Source: Chryseobacterium cupriresistens (GTDB lineage: Bacteria; Bacteroidota; Bacteroidia; Flavobacteriales; Weeksellaceae). From it: DNA of 64,000 nucleotides. Below are positions 16,119 through 24,280 of this stretch, piece after piece. A program made the translations under genes and the position numbers. The notes beneath the pieces were generated by a model. It did no database searches. It was not told where the DNA came from and worked only from the letters and a program-made list of their open reading frames with translations. How positions within the stretch are numbered: position 1 is the first letter of the stretch; every line of letters starts with the position of its first letter. The stretch spans positions 80,350-144,349 of the forward strand of contig NZ_JBKKJT010000010.1 in assembly GCF_046614675.1 (NCBI RefSeq). The letters are read 5' to 3'.

Positions 16119-17807
16119 GTGAAAAAAACTAAAACCATTTATACATCCGTTCAAAGAACCTTTCTTTATCTCACTCTTTGTTTTTTCCTCATATCCTGTG
16201 GAATATCAAAATCTATCCGGCATATTCCCGAGGTAAAACAATATGCTCTGGAGATTCCAAAAATTACCAGAATCAACGACAGCACTTTCAGCTATAATCA
16301 GAATTATCTTACCAAAAATAAACAACAGCTCTGGGAACTTTATATTAAAGGAAATCCTTTACAATTAGGATATAATAATGGAGCATTGACACAAAGCCTA
16401 ATGCAGAAGCAGGAAAGCATTTTCTTTTCAAAAGTGGAAAGTTTTGTCCCTTCAAAATTCAGACAAAGGATATTAAGGGGCTTTTTAAAATGGTATAACA
16501 GAAAAATGTACCTCAATGTAAGAGAAGATTATCAGGCAGAATTATATGGTTTGTCACAATATTCCTCGGATCAGTATGATTTTATTGCTCCCAAATATTT
16601 AAGAAGCCTTTATCTGCATGGAGCTCACGATATAGGACATGCGATGCAGGATCTGGCCATGGTGGGTTGTACTTCTCTTGCTGTATGGAACGAAAACACC
16701 GAAGATGGGGATTTGCTGATCGGAAGAAATTTTGATTTTTATGTAGGCGATGATTTTTCAAAAAACAAGCTGGTAGAATTTGTTCAGCCAGATGAAGGAA
16801 TTCCTTACATGTCAGTAAGCTGGCCGGGAATGATTGGAGTAGTTTCAGGAATGAATAAGGAAGGAATTACAGTAACCATTAATGCGGGGAAATCAAAAAT
16901 TCCTTTAACAGCCAAAACCCCGATTTCCCTTGTTACAAGAGAAATTCTGCAGTATGCTAAAAATATAGAAGAAGCCATTGCGATTGCTAAAAAAAGAAAA
17001 GTATTTGTTTCGGAATCTATTCTGGTGGGAAGCGCTGCAGACAAAAATGCGGTAATCATTGAAGTTTCGCCTAAGAATTTCGGTGTATATAGCGTGCAGA
17101 ATACCAGCAGAGTTCTTTGTACCAATCATTTTCAGTCGGAAGCTTATAAAGATGACAAAAGAAATCAGAAACATATTGAGGAAAGCCATTCTGAATACCG
17201 TTATGAAAGGCTTCAGGAGCTTTTGCAGGAAGAAAAGAAAATAACACCGGAAAAGATGGCTTCCATTTTAAGGAACAGATCCGGTTTAAAAGATGAAAGC
17301 ATCGGTTACGGTAATGAAAAAGCACTCAATCAGCTGCTAGCTCACCATGCTGTTATATTTTCGCCACAGAAAAAACTGGTTTGGGTTTCTTCCAATCCGT
17401 ATCAGCTGGGAGAATTTGTTTGCTATGATCTGAACAAAATCTTTTCAGACAAAGGATTGCAGCCTGATGACCTTTCAAAATCAGGTTTAAATATTCCAAG
17501 AGATCCATTTGCGGATTCTGAAGAATTTCAAAACTATGAGTTGTCTAAAATGTACGGGAAAGAAATCAGTGAGGCTGCTGGCAATAAAAATACACTGCTG
17601 ACGGATGATGTTATTCATTCCTATCAGGCTATGAACCCCGATTTCTGGCTGATCTATTATCAATCCGGAAAATACTATTTTAGCAAAAAAGAATATTCAA
17701 AGGCAAAAATGGAGTTTGAAAAAGCGCTGACTAAAGTAATTACGACGGTTCCGGATAGAAAGAATGTAGAAAAATACCTGAAGAAAACTTTAAAGAAACT
17801 GAAATGA
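16119..17807 (+). CDS. C45 Ntn-hydrolase-like lipoprotein
   Basis: A 562-residue protein starting at GTG. Its N-terminal hydrophobic segment ends in the lipobox LISC with Cys27, so it is likely an outer-membrane or periplasmic lipoprotein. The middle matches the C45 acyl-CoA:6-aminopenicillanate acyltransferase family. C184 in MVGCTSLAVW is the probable autocatalytic nucleophile, followed by GRNFDFYVGDD. The last 70 residues resemble a tetratricopeptide-type helical pair (YYFSKKEYSKAKMEFEKAL). Members either hydrolyse amides or transfer acyl groups, so this is one candidate for forming the pigment ester outside the cytoplasm; that is inference. It starts one base after the FAD oxidoreductase stop and overlaps the next gene by four bases. 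Confidence 0.82.
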   Translation: MKKTKTIYTSVQRTFLYLTLCFFLISCGISKSIRHIPEVKQYALEIPKITRINDSTFSYNQNYLTKNKQQLWELYIKGNPLQLGYNNGALTQSLMQKQESIFFSKVESFVPSKFRQRILRGFLKWYNRKMYLNVREDYQAELYGLSQYSSDQYDFIAPKYLRSLYLHGAHDIGHAMQDLAMVGCTSLAVWNENTEDGDLLIGRNFDFYVGDDFSKNKLVEFVQPDEGIPYMSVSWPGMIGVVSGMNKEGITVTINAGKSKIPLTAKTPISLVTREILQYAKNIEEAIAIAKKRKVFVSESILVGSAADKNAVIIEVSPKNFGVYSVQNTSRVLCTNHFQSEAYKDDKRNQKHIEESHSEYRYERLQELLQEEKKITPEKMASILRNRSGLKDESIGYGNEKALNQLLAHHAVIFSPQKKLVWVSSNPYQLGEFVCYDLNKIFSDKGLQPDDLSKSGLNIPRDPFADSEEFQNYELSKMYGKEISEAAGNKNTLLTDDVIHSYQAMNPDFWLIYYQSGKYYFSKKEYSKAKMEFEKALTKVITTVPDRKNVEKYLKKTLKKLK

Positions 17808-18169
17808 TCCCCAAATATATAAAACTGCTGTTCTGTATTCCTTTTGTTATTATCATCTGTTATTCTGTGTATTTGTGCACCGTGTACAGCTCAATACCTG
17901 AAACCATCATTATTCACGGTTACGGAAGTATGAAAGACAGCTATGGGAGTAAAATATTTCTTGTGTTTCCCATACTGATGAATCTGGCTGTTCTTGTGTT
18001 TATCTGGTTGATTATCAGAAGACCTGATAAAATAAAATTTACCTTTGAAATGAAGGAAGAGGAAAGGGAAAAAACATATCATATCACCCAGCTCGCTTTG
18101 GTTATTATTTCGATATTTGTTACCATCATGATGACGCCACTTTCATTTTCTGATGTGGTTTTTAAATAA
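17804..18169 (+). CDS. Small membrane protein, DUF1648-like
   Basis: A 121-residue protein with three hydrophobic helices at about residues 5-28, 50-70 and 94-115. The region between the first two (SIPETIIIHGYG) resembles the conserved loop of DUF1648 proteins, which carry IP and H-x-G residues. Its start ATGA overlaps the stop of the C45 lipoprotein, so translation is probably coupled. No function can be assigned; its position suggests a part in the same process. Confidence 0.75.
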   Translation: MIPKYIKLLFCIPFVIIICYSVYLCTVYSSIPETIIIHGYGSMKDSYGSKIFLVFPILMNLAVLVFIWLIIRRPDKIKFTFEMKEEEREKTYHITQLALVIISIFVTIMMTPLSFSDVVFK

Positions 18170-18175
18170 TTAATT

Positions 18176-19423
18176 ATGAAAAAACTTTTAACCTTATTCT
18201 TTATCGTATATTTTCTGCCAGCTTTTTCTCAGGATAGAAAAGAGATTGGAAATATTTTCATTAAAGCTCTGCTGGTTGATCAAAATATAGAAAAAGCACA
18301 TTCTTATTTTGATTCTTCCGTAGCGGGACAAATTCCGGTGGAACAGCTCAAAGCGATTCCGCTCCTGGGCCAGATTGGAGGATTGAAAAAGATCCTTGAA
18401 GTAAATAACGAAGGAAACACCTATTATTACTATTCTGAATTTGAAAAGGAAAAACTGGATATTCAGCTTACTTTCAGTGAGAATAATAAATTGCTGGGTT
18501 TCTTCCTGGTTCCTCACAAAACATTTGAAAAAAGAGATGAGAAAACCACACTGAAAATAAAAAGTGATGCTATTGAGCTGAACGGAACATTATTAATTCC
18601 ACCTTCCAACAATAAAAAGAGGTTGGTTATTTTCGTTCACGGCTCCGGACCTCATGACAGAGATGAAACTATTGGAGAAAACAAGCCGTTTAAAGACATT
18701 GCAGAATATCTTTTAAACAACGGAATTGCTTCCTATCGATATGATAAAAGAACCTATTCCCACCCTGAAGCATTCACGGAAAAGTCTACTGTAGAAGAAG
18801 AAACCATCAATGATGCTGTAAACGCAGCTCTTTATTTTAAAAACAGTTCTGATTATAAAGGATATGAGATTGTTATCCTGGGTCATAGCCAGGGAGCGTA
18901 TATGATTCCAAAAATTGCAGAAAAGGCACAGGTTTCAAAATATGTTTTTATGGCTGGGAATGCAAGAGCGCTGCAGGATCTTCTTGTTGAGCAATATGAA
19001 TATCTTCATGCGATGGATCCGGCTAAAGTTACAGCTGAAGCTGTTCAGGAAATTAAAAAGCAGGTTGCTTTTTTAAACTCATCCCAATTTAACTTACATT
19101 CTCCTTCATCAGAGCTTCCTTTGGGACAGTCTGCCGCATATTGGAAGTATTTGAAGGATTACAATCAGCTTAACGAAGTTAAAAAAATCAAAGCTCCGAT
19201 GTTTTTTGCGCAAGGGGAAAGAGATTATCAGGTAACCGAGAAAGATTTCAACCTTTGGAAAGAAACATTGAAAAATGATAAGACTGTTGTATTTAAGTTT
19301 TATCCTGCATTAAGTCACTTATTTATTGAAGGTTCCGGAAAACCATCTCCAAAAGATTATGAAATAAAAGGAAAAGTGGATGAACAGTTTTTGAAAGACA
19401 TTACAGATTTTATTCTGAAATAA
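18176..19423 (+). CDS. Secreted alpha/beta hydrolase with DUF3887-like N-terminus
   Basis: A 415-residue protein with a signal peptide ending in AFSQ. Residues 20-125 look like a DUF3887-type domain. An alpha/beta hydrolase fold follows, with an oxyanion segment HGSGPHDRDE, nucleophile elbow GHSQG, a late Asp near QGERDYQ and His in LSHLF. It should be an esterase or acyl hydrolase in the periplasm. It is the last gene of the plus arm and ends before the shared hairpin at 19450. It might process or release an acylated precursor; the substrate is not known. Confidence 0.87.
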   Translation: MKKLLTLFFIVYFLPAFSQDRKEIGNIFIKALLVDQNIEKAHSYFDSSVAGQIPVEQLKAIPLLGQIGGLKKILEVNNEGNTYYYYSEFEKEKLDIQLTFSENNKLLGFFLVPHKTFEKRDEKTTLKIKSDAIELNGTLLIPPSNNKKRLVIFVHGSGPHDRDETIGENKPFKDIAEYLLNNGIASYRYDKRTYSHPEAFTEKSTVEEETINDAVNAALYFKNSSDYKGYEIVILGHSQGAYMIPKIAEKAQVSKYVFMAGNARALQDLLVEQYEYLHAMDPAKVTAEAVQEIKKQVAFLNSSQFNLHSPSSELPLGQSAAYWKYLKDYNQLNEVKKIKAPMFFAQGERDYQVTEKDFNLWKETLKNDKTVVFKFYPALSHLFIEGSGKPSPKDYEIKGKVDEQFLKDITDFILK

Positions 19424-19449
19424 ATACAATAAGATTATTGCTATAATGA

Positions 19450-19476
19450 GCCTGGAACTTTGTTCCGGGCTTTTTT
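19450..19476. terminator. Terminator where the two cluster arms converge
   Basis: Stem GCCTGGAAC with GTTCCGGGC (one wobble), 3-base loop, then TTTTTT. The stop codon of the convergent glycosyltransferase gene lies inside the T run, so both arms end at one hairpin. Confidence 0.85.
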
Positions 19477-20647
19477 AATTGTTTTCCGGGCTTACCTTAT
19501 TCAGAAACAGAAAAGAGGTTATTCCTGCAATGGCCGAAAGTGTTGTGCTTAAGATGAAGCTGCCAATCACATATTGCAGAAGATTGTTCTTGATCAGTTC
19601 GAAATTTAAATCCTGACTTAGAATATCGCTGTTTCCACTTACAAAGGGAGCTCCCAGAAACAGAGAAGCGGCAATAATGAAAGGGATAAAAGGAGGAAGG
19701 CTCACATTGGAAGCTACAAATGCAAGGACTTTATTAAGCTTAAAAAGTACAGATAAACTGATCACCAGAAGAGTCTGGAATCCCCAGAAAGGAGAAAGTC
19801 CTATAAAAACGCCCAGTGCTATAGAAAATGCTTTTGTTCGGTTACTTCCGTCACTTTCTAAGACATCTTCCTGGATGAATCTTTTAAAGCTTTTTTTTTT
19901 GAAATTATTCACGAAATTTCTCGGAATAATATAAAGTAGAGTAATCGTTACCAGAATTGTATTCAGAATACTGATTCTTGTAAAATCTTTGAAAGGTCTG
20001 AAATGCGAAACCCGCTCTGCCGGATCATACAAAACTTTGATCGGAACATTTTTTATCGGAACATGTCGCCAGGCGGTTCTTACAATGATTTCAATTTCAA
20101 ATTCAAACTTAGGAGTAAAATATTTCTTTGGAATTTTATGCAAAGGATAAAGTCTGTAGCCGGACTGTGTATCTTCCAGCTTAATACCGGTTTCAAACCA
20201 GAACCAAAAATTGGAAAAACGGTTTCCGAAACTGCTTTTCTTAGGAATCCCATCCTGAGACATATTTCTGTTTCCGATCAGAAGAACTTCCTCTTTTTCC
20301 TGAAGAAGAGCTTCTACAAATACCGGAATATCATCCGGATAATGCTGACCATCCGAATCTATTGTGATGGCGTAATCATATCCTGATTTCTTTGCTGCTC
20401 TGAAACCTGTTTTTAGGCCGTTTCCTTTCCCTTTATTCTCCGGTAAGGAAATTATAGTGATCTGAGGATATTGAGCAAGAATCTGAGGCGTGGAATCTGT
20501 AGAACCATCATCAACCACAATAATACTTTCGGTGTAGTCCAGAACGCCGTCAATAACCCTCTTCAGAGTTTTTTCATTATTGTAGGTAGGGATTAAAACG
20601 CATATCTTCTTTTCAGAAATAGCATTTTGTACTTCAGCAAGCAACAT
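19475..20647 (-). CDS. Glycosyltransferase family 2 fused to DUF2062
   Basis: Residues 14-230 form a GT2 domain of the dolichol-phosphate-mannose synthase type, with LIPTYNNEKTL, VVDDGSTDST and the metal-binding DSDGQH. Residues 255-385 are a hydrophobic DUF2062 domain with several membrane segments (GLSPFWGFQ). The 390-residue fusion would transfer a sugar or act on a lipid carrier at the inner membrane. Such GT2 proteins often occur in aryl polyene clusters next to acyltransferases. It is the last gene of the minus arm and follows a small secreted protein at a spacing of 4 bases. Confidence 0.88.
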   Translation of the reverse strand: MLLAEVQNAISEKKICVLIPTYNNEKTLKRVIDGVLDYTESIIVVDDGSTDSTPQILAQYPQITIISLPENKGKGNGLKTGFRAAKKSGYDYAITIDSDGQHYPDDIPVFVEALLQEKEEVLLIGNRNMSQDGIPKKSSFGNRFSNFWFWFETGIKLEDTQSGYRLYPLHKIPKKYFTPKFEFEIEIIVRTAWRHVPIKNVPIKVLYDPAERVSHFRPFKDFTRISILNTILVTITLLYIIPRNFVNNFKKKSFKRFIQEDVLESDGSNRTKAFSIALGVFIGLSPFWGFQTLLVISLSVLFKLNKVLAFVASNVSLPPFIPFIIAASLFLGAPFVSGNSDILSQDLNFELIKNNLLQYVIGSFILSTTLSAIAGITSFLFLNKVSPENN

Positions 20648-20651
20648 TTTT

Positions 20652-21128
20652 TTATTTTAAAGTGGCTCTTTCCGCCTCTGTCATGGTTTTAGATTGCATT
20701 GCAAACCTTTTGATATAGCCCTTCAGAGCTGTATTCTGTTTGCTGTAATTATTCAGCAGGAAAGCTTTATCATCCTTCAGGCTCCCGCGGTATCCTACGA
20801 TCTTCGGAATATTTTCCTGAACACTCATTCTGATCAGACGAAGTTCTGCATTGTTAGGATTACTCTTAATAATGCTTTCAAGACTTGTAGCGCCTGTCTT
20901 TACCAGAGCTTTTCTGTTGCTTTTGGCAATTTTCGCCTCCATAATCTTTGCTGCGGCCCTGTATCCTACAGTTACAGCATCAGAGCCGGATTGTTTTTCC
21001 GCAGTTTCAATAAAGCTCGCAGTATTGGTAGTGGATTCGTTCGCCTTAGCATAGCTGTTTCTCAGCGTTTCAAGGTCAGATTGAAAGAAAAAAACAAATG
21101 CTGCTATGAATGATAAGATTAGTTTCAT
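20652..21128 (-). CDS. Small secreted protein of unknown function
   Basis: A 158-residue protein with an N-terminal hydrophobic signal segment (LSFIAAFVFFF) and an otherwise helical, Lys- and Ala-rich body. No catalytic motif is visible and I do not recognise the family. Its start codon overlaps the stop of the upstream FabZ-like gene (ATGA), and the glycosyltransferase follows after four bases, so it is embedded in the operon. It may be a periplasmic accessory of pigment transport. Confidence 0.78.
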   Translation of the reverse strand: MKLILSFIAAFVFFFQSDLETLRNSYAKANESTTNTASFIETAEKQSGSDAVTVGYRAAAKIMEAKIAKSNRKALVKTGATSLESIIKSNPNNAELRLIRMSVQENIPKIVGYRGSLKDDKAFLLNNYSKQNTALKGYIKRFAMQSKTMTEAERATLK

Positions 21129-21505
21129 GATGATATTTTTTTATAGCTTACAGATAATTTCAATGCAATAGTCTCGCCAAAAGAAGTTGTGTTTTTTACT
21201 TTAACATCTTCTTCATTTTCAGTAATATCCAGCTGAAGTACCAGATCAGGGGTTTCAAAAGGATTGATAATCGCCATGAACTTTACATTGGAAGCTGTTT
21301 TCAGAAATAACTTTGAACCTGTAAATTCCTCAGTCAGTTCCTTAATAATTTGCATCATACAAACACCGGGAGTTACCGGATTTCCAGGAAAATGGCCTTT
21401 GAAAATATCATGGTGTTTATTAAGATGAATATGAGCAGTAAACTTTCCGTCTTCTGCCTTATCGTATGATGTTAAAGTATAAAAGTCTGTAAGAATCGTT
21501 TGCAT
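21125..21505 (-). CDS. FabZ-like 3-hydroxyacyl-ACP dehydratase
   Basis: A 126-residue single hotdog protein. The signature GHFPGNPVTPG is clear and supplies the catalytic His. In standard FabZ the sequence after PG ends in a catalytic Glu (PGVLIVE); here it reads PGVCMMQ, so that Glu is a Gln. It probably dehydrates 3-hydroxy intermediates during polyene growth, as the ApeI-type dehydratase does, perhaps with a partner supplying the acid. Two more hotdog genes lie at 33146 and 33597 in the same arm. Its stop overlaps the next start by four bases. Confidence 0.87.
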   Translation of the reverse strand: MQTILTDFYTLTSYDKAEDGKFTAHIHLNKHHDIFKGHFPGNPVTPGVCMMQIIKELTEEFTGSKLFLKTASNVKFMAIINPFETPDLVLQLDITENEEDVKVKNTTSFGETIALKLSVSYKKISS

Positions 21506-21509
21506 GATC

Positions 21510-22109
21510 TTATTTTTTAAGATTAAATGTATAATACATTCCCACCTGGAATGTTACGTTGGTATTGTCATTGTTAATATGCACAAAACCTTTTTTAATT
21601 CGGGCCTCAACGCCTATATTTTTTGTAATATCATAACCGGCTCCAAATAACAGTCCCAAATCTGCCTCAATAGGCGAATCGATATTTTTATGATCTGTCA
21701 GAAGTTCCAAGGTCGGACCAAAATGAATATTAAACTTTTCAAAATAGAATTTATTCACTACTGCTCCTCCTACATAAGAAAGTGTTGCTGTTTTTGAAGA
21801 AACAGCAGGATTCTGGCTTTCAAATCTTGCGCCCTGGCGGGTATAATAAATTTCCGGCTGAAGAGCATAGAATTTTGCAAACCGGATATTGGCCTGGAAA
21901 CCTATGTAGAAATCCACTTTTGATTTGATATCATAAGCATTGGTACCATAGTGATATCCCTGATTGTCATTATAATAAAAGGACTCATAAGCAGGTCCGT
22001 CAGATATATGTGAAATATTGGCACCTACTCTGATTCCCGGATTGAAAGTGACCTGGGCAAAAGATAAGGCGGAGAAAAGTGCAAAAAGCAAGAAATATAT
22101 TTTTTTCAT
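21510..22109 (-). CDS. Outer-membrane beta-barrel protein (PorT-like)
   Basis: A 199-residue protein with a signal peptide ending in SFAQ, then alternating hydrophobic strands (GIRVGANIS, VDFYIGFQANI, VGMYYTFNLKK) ending in an aromatic-rich strand, as in small eight-stranded barrels. It lies four bases before the dehydratase gene and seven bases after the lipoprotein gene in the minus arm. It may help place or sense pigment in the outer membrane, but no substrate can be proposed. Confidence 0.83.
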   Translation of the reverse strand: MKKIYFLLFALFSALSFAQVTFNPGIRVGANISHISDGPAYESFYYNDNQGYHYGTNAYDIKSKVDFYIGFQANIRFAKFYALQPEIYYTRQGARFESQNPAVSSKTATLSYVGGAVVNKFYFEKFNIHFGPTLELLTDHKNIDSPIEADLGLLFGAGYDITKNIGVEARIKKGFVHINNDNTNVTFQVGMYYTFNLKK

Positions 22110-22116
22110 GTGAAAT

Positions 22117-22752
22117 TTATTCCGTCTCGGTTATTTGAAATAGCTTTATATTAATCTTAAAGTCCTTGTGCTGCAGGTTTAAGCTGTCCGCGAAGATAGG
22201 TTTTTTTGCATCAAAAGTAAAATCGATTTTCTCCTTGTTGTTTTTCGTATAGATAATCTGCCTCAGCAAGTTACTTTCTTTGTTGAAAAACAGATAATAG
22301 CTTTTATTTTCGATTTTTGAAAGATAGATTTTAGCATTTTCATTTTCAAAACTTTCATTGACCGGATATTTTCTTTTCAGAAGCTGTTGAAAGTCGTTTT
22401 TCAGGAAATTGATGACTATTTTTTTATCCAGGTCAGGAAGTACATAATTCAGCTTGAAATCATTATCAGAGACTTCAAAATCTATCAGTTTATTCCCGAA
22501 ATCAGAAGTTAAGGCAACACGATGTGTTGTTTCATTCAGTCTTTTGATGATCAGAATGCCGCTTACATGGTTTTTATAAATATCCATCTGGCATTTGTAA
22601 ACATAATCTTCACCGGAAGAGAAATATAAGTTTTCCACCATCTTTTCAGAAGATGAGGCAGGTTTTGCTTCTGTTAACTTATAGGTTTTACAGGAAACAG
22701 CCAGGATCAGAATCAGGCTATAAAGTAAACTCTGACGCAGGAATTGAAGCAT
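22117..22752 (-). CDS. Lipoprotein, LolB/DUF3261-like partner
   Basis: A 211-residue lipoprotein. The ATG at 22752 gives a compact signal with R6 and the lipobox LAVSC; a longer TTG start is possible. The body alternates beta strands that resemble LolB or DUF3261 proteins (GILIIKRLNETTHRVALTS). This group accompanies LolA-like carriers in aryl polyene clusters. It overlaps the end of the LolA-like gene by 35 bases, so the two are tightly coupled. It is likely the outer-membrane acceptor of what the LolA-like protein carries. The family placement is by pattern only. Confidence 0.72.
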   Translation of the reverse strand: MLQFLRQSLLYSLILILAVSCKTYKLTEAKPASSSEKMVENLYFSSGEDYVYKCQMDIYKNHVSGILIIKRLNETTHRVALTSDFGNKLIDFEVSDNDFKLNYVLPDLDKKIVINFLKNDFQQLLKRKYPVNESFENENAKIYLSKIENKSYYLFFNKESNLLRQIIYTKNNKEKIDFTFDAKKPIFADSLNLQHKDFKINIKLFQITETE

Positions 22753-23344
22753 TGATCTTGGTATTTTTGAAAACAATATTCGTAGTATCTCCGGAAGCCT
22801 CCGTCATATTGACCTGTGAAACTGTCGACTGGTTTTTAGGGAAAAACAATTCGATCTGTTTAATATATTTCAGCAACTGAGAAGTCTTTGGGATAAACTT
22901 CGCCACATTGTAATTTCCGTTCTTAAAGTAGGTAACGGTGAACTCAGGATCATTGAACATGGTTCCGTTCGAACTTCCTACAATAAGTTTATTGATTTTT
23001 TCAAAGGTTTTGCTCTTCGCATCCACAGAAGATTTTTTCCCCTGATCGTTGATGAAGATTTTATTGCTTTTAAAAACAATGCTGTACTGATAAGGTTTTG
23101 TATATTTCCAGCTCAGCATATTGGGTGTTTGCAAAGACATTTTCCCATAAGTAACAATGCTTTTATCCAGAAAATCCATTTTTTTGGTCTGGGTAAAATC
23201 ACTCTGCAACGTTTTAATTCCTTTTGTATCAGAAGAAACTTTCGATACAAATGCTTTGGCTTCAGCCCCGGACATTGCCGTGTTTTGAGCAAAAAAGAAT
23301 CCTGAAACCAGTAAGAATACTCCGAAAGCTATATTTTTAATCAT
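22718..23344 (-). CDS. LolA-like periplasmic carrier
   Basis: A 208-residue protein with a signal peptide ending in FFAQ. It shows LolA features: TLQSDFTQTKK near the start, then the open barrel strands with KMSLQTPNMLSWKYTKPYQYSIVF. LolA proteins carry lipoproteins across the periplasm; cluster-borne paralogues probably carry the pigment or its lipid. It lies between the deacetylase (8-base overlap) and its lipoprotein partner (35-base overlap). It is likely a dedicated paralogue, because housekeeping lolA is not expected in such a cluster. Confidence 0.88.
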   Translation of the reverse strand: MIKNIAFGVFLLVSGFFFAQNTAMSGAEAKAFVSKVSSDTKGIKTLQSDFTQTKKMDFLDKSIVTYGKMSLQTPNMLSWKYTKPYQYSIVFKSNKIFINDQGKKSSVDAKSKTFEKINKLIVGSSNGTMFNDPEFTVTYFKNGNYNVAKFIPKTSQLLKYIKQIELFFPKNQSTVSQVNMTEASGDTTNIVFKNTKINASIPASEFTL

Positions 23345-24161
23345 TTCTATTTGAATTTATCACTGTATCAACAGTAAAGGTTGAATATTTTTTATCCTTC
23401 AAAAATACTAATAAATTGGCCAGCACGCGAAATGTCTTTTCCGAAGTGTCATGAAGCAGAATAATACTGCCTTTTTTCAAGCTTTTGGTTACTCTGCTGT
23501 AGATCTTTTTTTCGTCATCAATGATGGTGTCCAATGACCGGACATTCCAACCGATACTTACCTTATTTGTTTTTTTGATCGCTTTCGCAATATTGGGATT
23601 CGTCACCCCGAACGGTGGTCTGTAGAGGCTGGTGCTGATATTTCCTACATTTTTCATGATCTCATCACACTTTTCAATCTCTTCAATCATTTTTGAAGTC
23701 GATAAAAATCCTGTAGAATTGGAATGTGATAAGGTATGATTTCCTATGGTATGTCCCTCTGCAATGATTCTCTGAAACGTTTCAGGGTATTTTTCAATCT
23801 GTTTTCCGATACAGAAGAAAGTTGCTTTTATCTGATGCTCTTTAAGCAGGTCTAAAAACTTTGGGGTAAATTCAGTAGGTCCGTCATCAAAAGTAAGAGC
23901 TACTTCTTTCATTCTGGTACGTTTGTGGGTAATACTGTTCACAAAATATCCCAGCTCAATGTCAAAAGAACCCCAGACAACTACTGCAGAAAAAGCAAAA
24001 AAACAAAACAGATACACCCAGATACTTCCGTGGAACGCATAAATAAAAACGTTACAGAAAAGATAGAACAGGATGAAGGGATAATGTTTCATTGCTGATT
24101 GCTTTTTAATTTTGAACTGGTCATTATGAGTTTTATGGGCATAATATTTATTGTATGCCAT
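23337..24161 (-). CDS. Polysaccharide deacetylase family protein (NodB domain)
   Basis: A 274-residue protein with two hydrophobic helices in the first 75 residues and then a NodB homology domain. The motifs are TFDDGP (the metal-binding Asp pair), GNHTLSH for the two His ligands and RPPFG. It should remove an acyl or acetyl group from a carbohydrate or lipid on the outer face of the inner membrane. I chose the ATG at 24161; an earlier GTG adds two residues, and a later ATG at 24092 is also possible. It overlaps the LolA-like gene by eight bases. Confidence 0.85.
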   Translation of the reverse strand: MAYNKYYAHKTHNDQFKIKKQSAMKHYPFILFYLFCNVFIYAFHGSIWVYLFCFFAFSAVVVWGSFDIELGYFVNSITHKRTRMKEVALTFDDGPTEFTPKFLDLLKEHQIKATFFCIGKQIEKYPETFQRIIAEGHTIGNHTLSHSNSTGFLSTSKMIEEIEKCDEIMKNVGNISTSLYRPPFGVTNPNIAKAIKKTNKVSIGWNVRSLDTIIDDEKKIYSRVTKSLKKGSIILLHDTSEKTFRVLANLLVFLKDKKYSTFTVDTVINSNRND

Positions 24162-24215
24162 TGTCACTCCATAGGAGTCTAGATAAATACAATTAATTTA
24201 ACTTAATTTGTTTAG

Positions 24216-24252
24216 ATTCCACGCTTCACTGCGTTTCGCTCTGAATGACAAA
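24216..24252. repeat. Possible repeat remnant before the deacetylase gene
   Basis: A GC-richer patch containing CACTGCGTTTCGCTCTGAAT, unlike the AT-rich sequence around it. It resembles short, dispersed non-coding elements common between genes in this group. Only one copy is seen here. Confidence 0.3.
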
Positions 24253-24280
24253 TAGACTGTATAATTTTCAATTTCAACAA

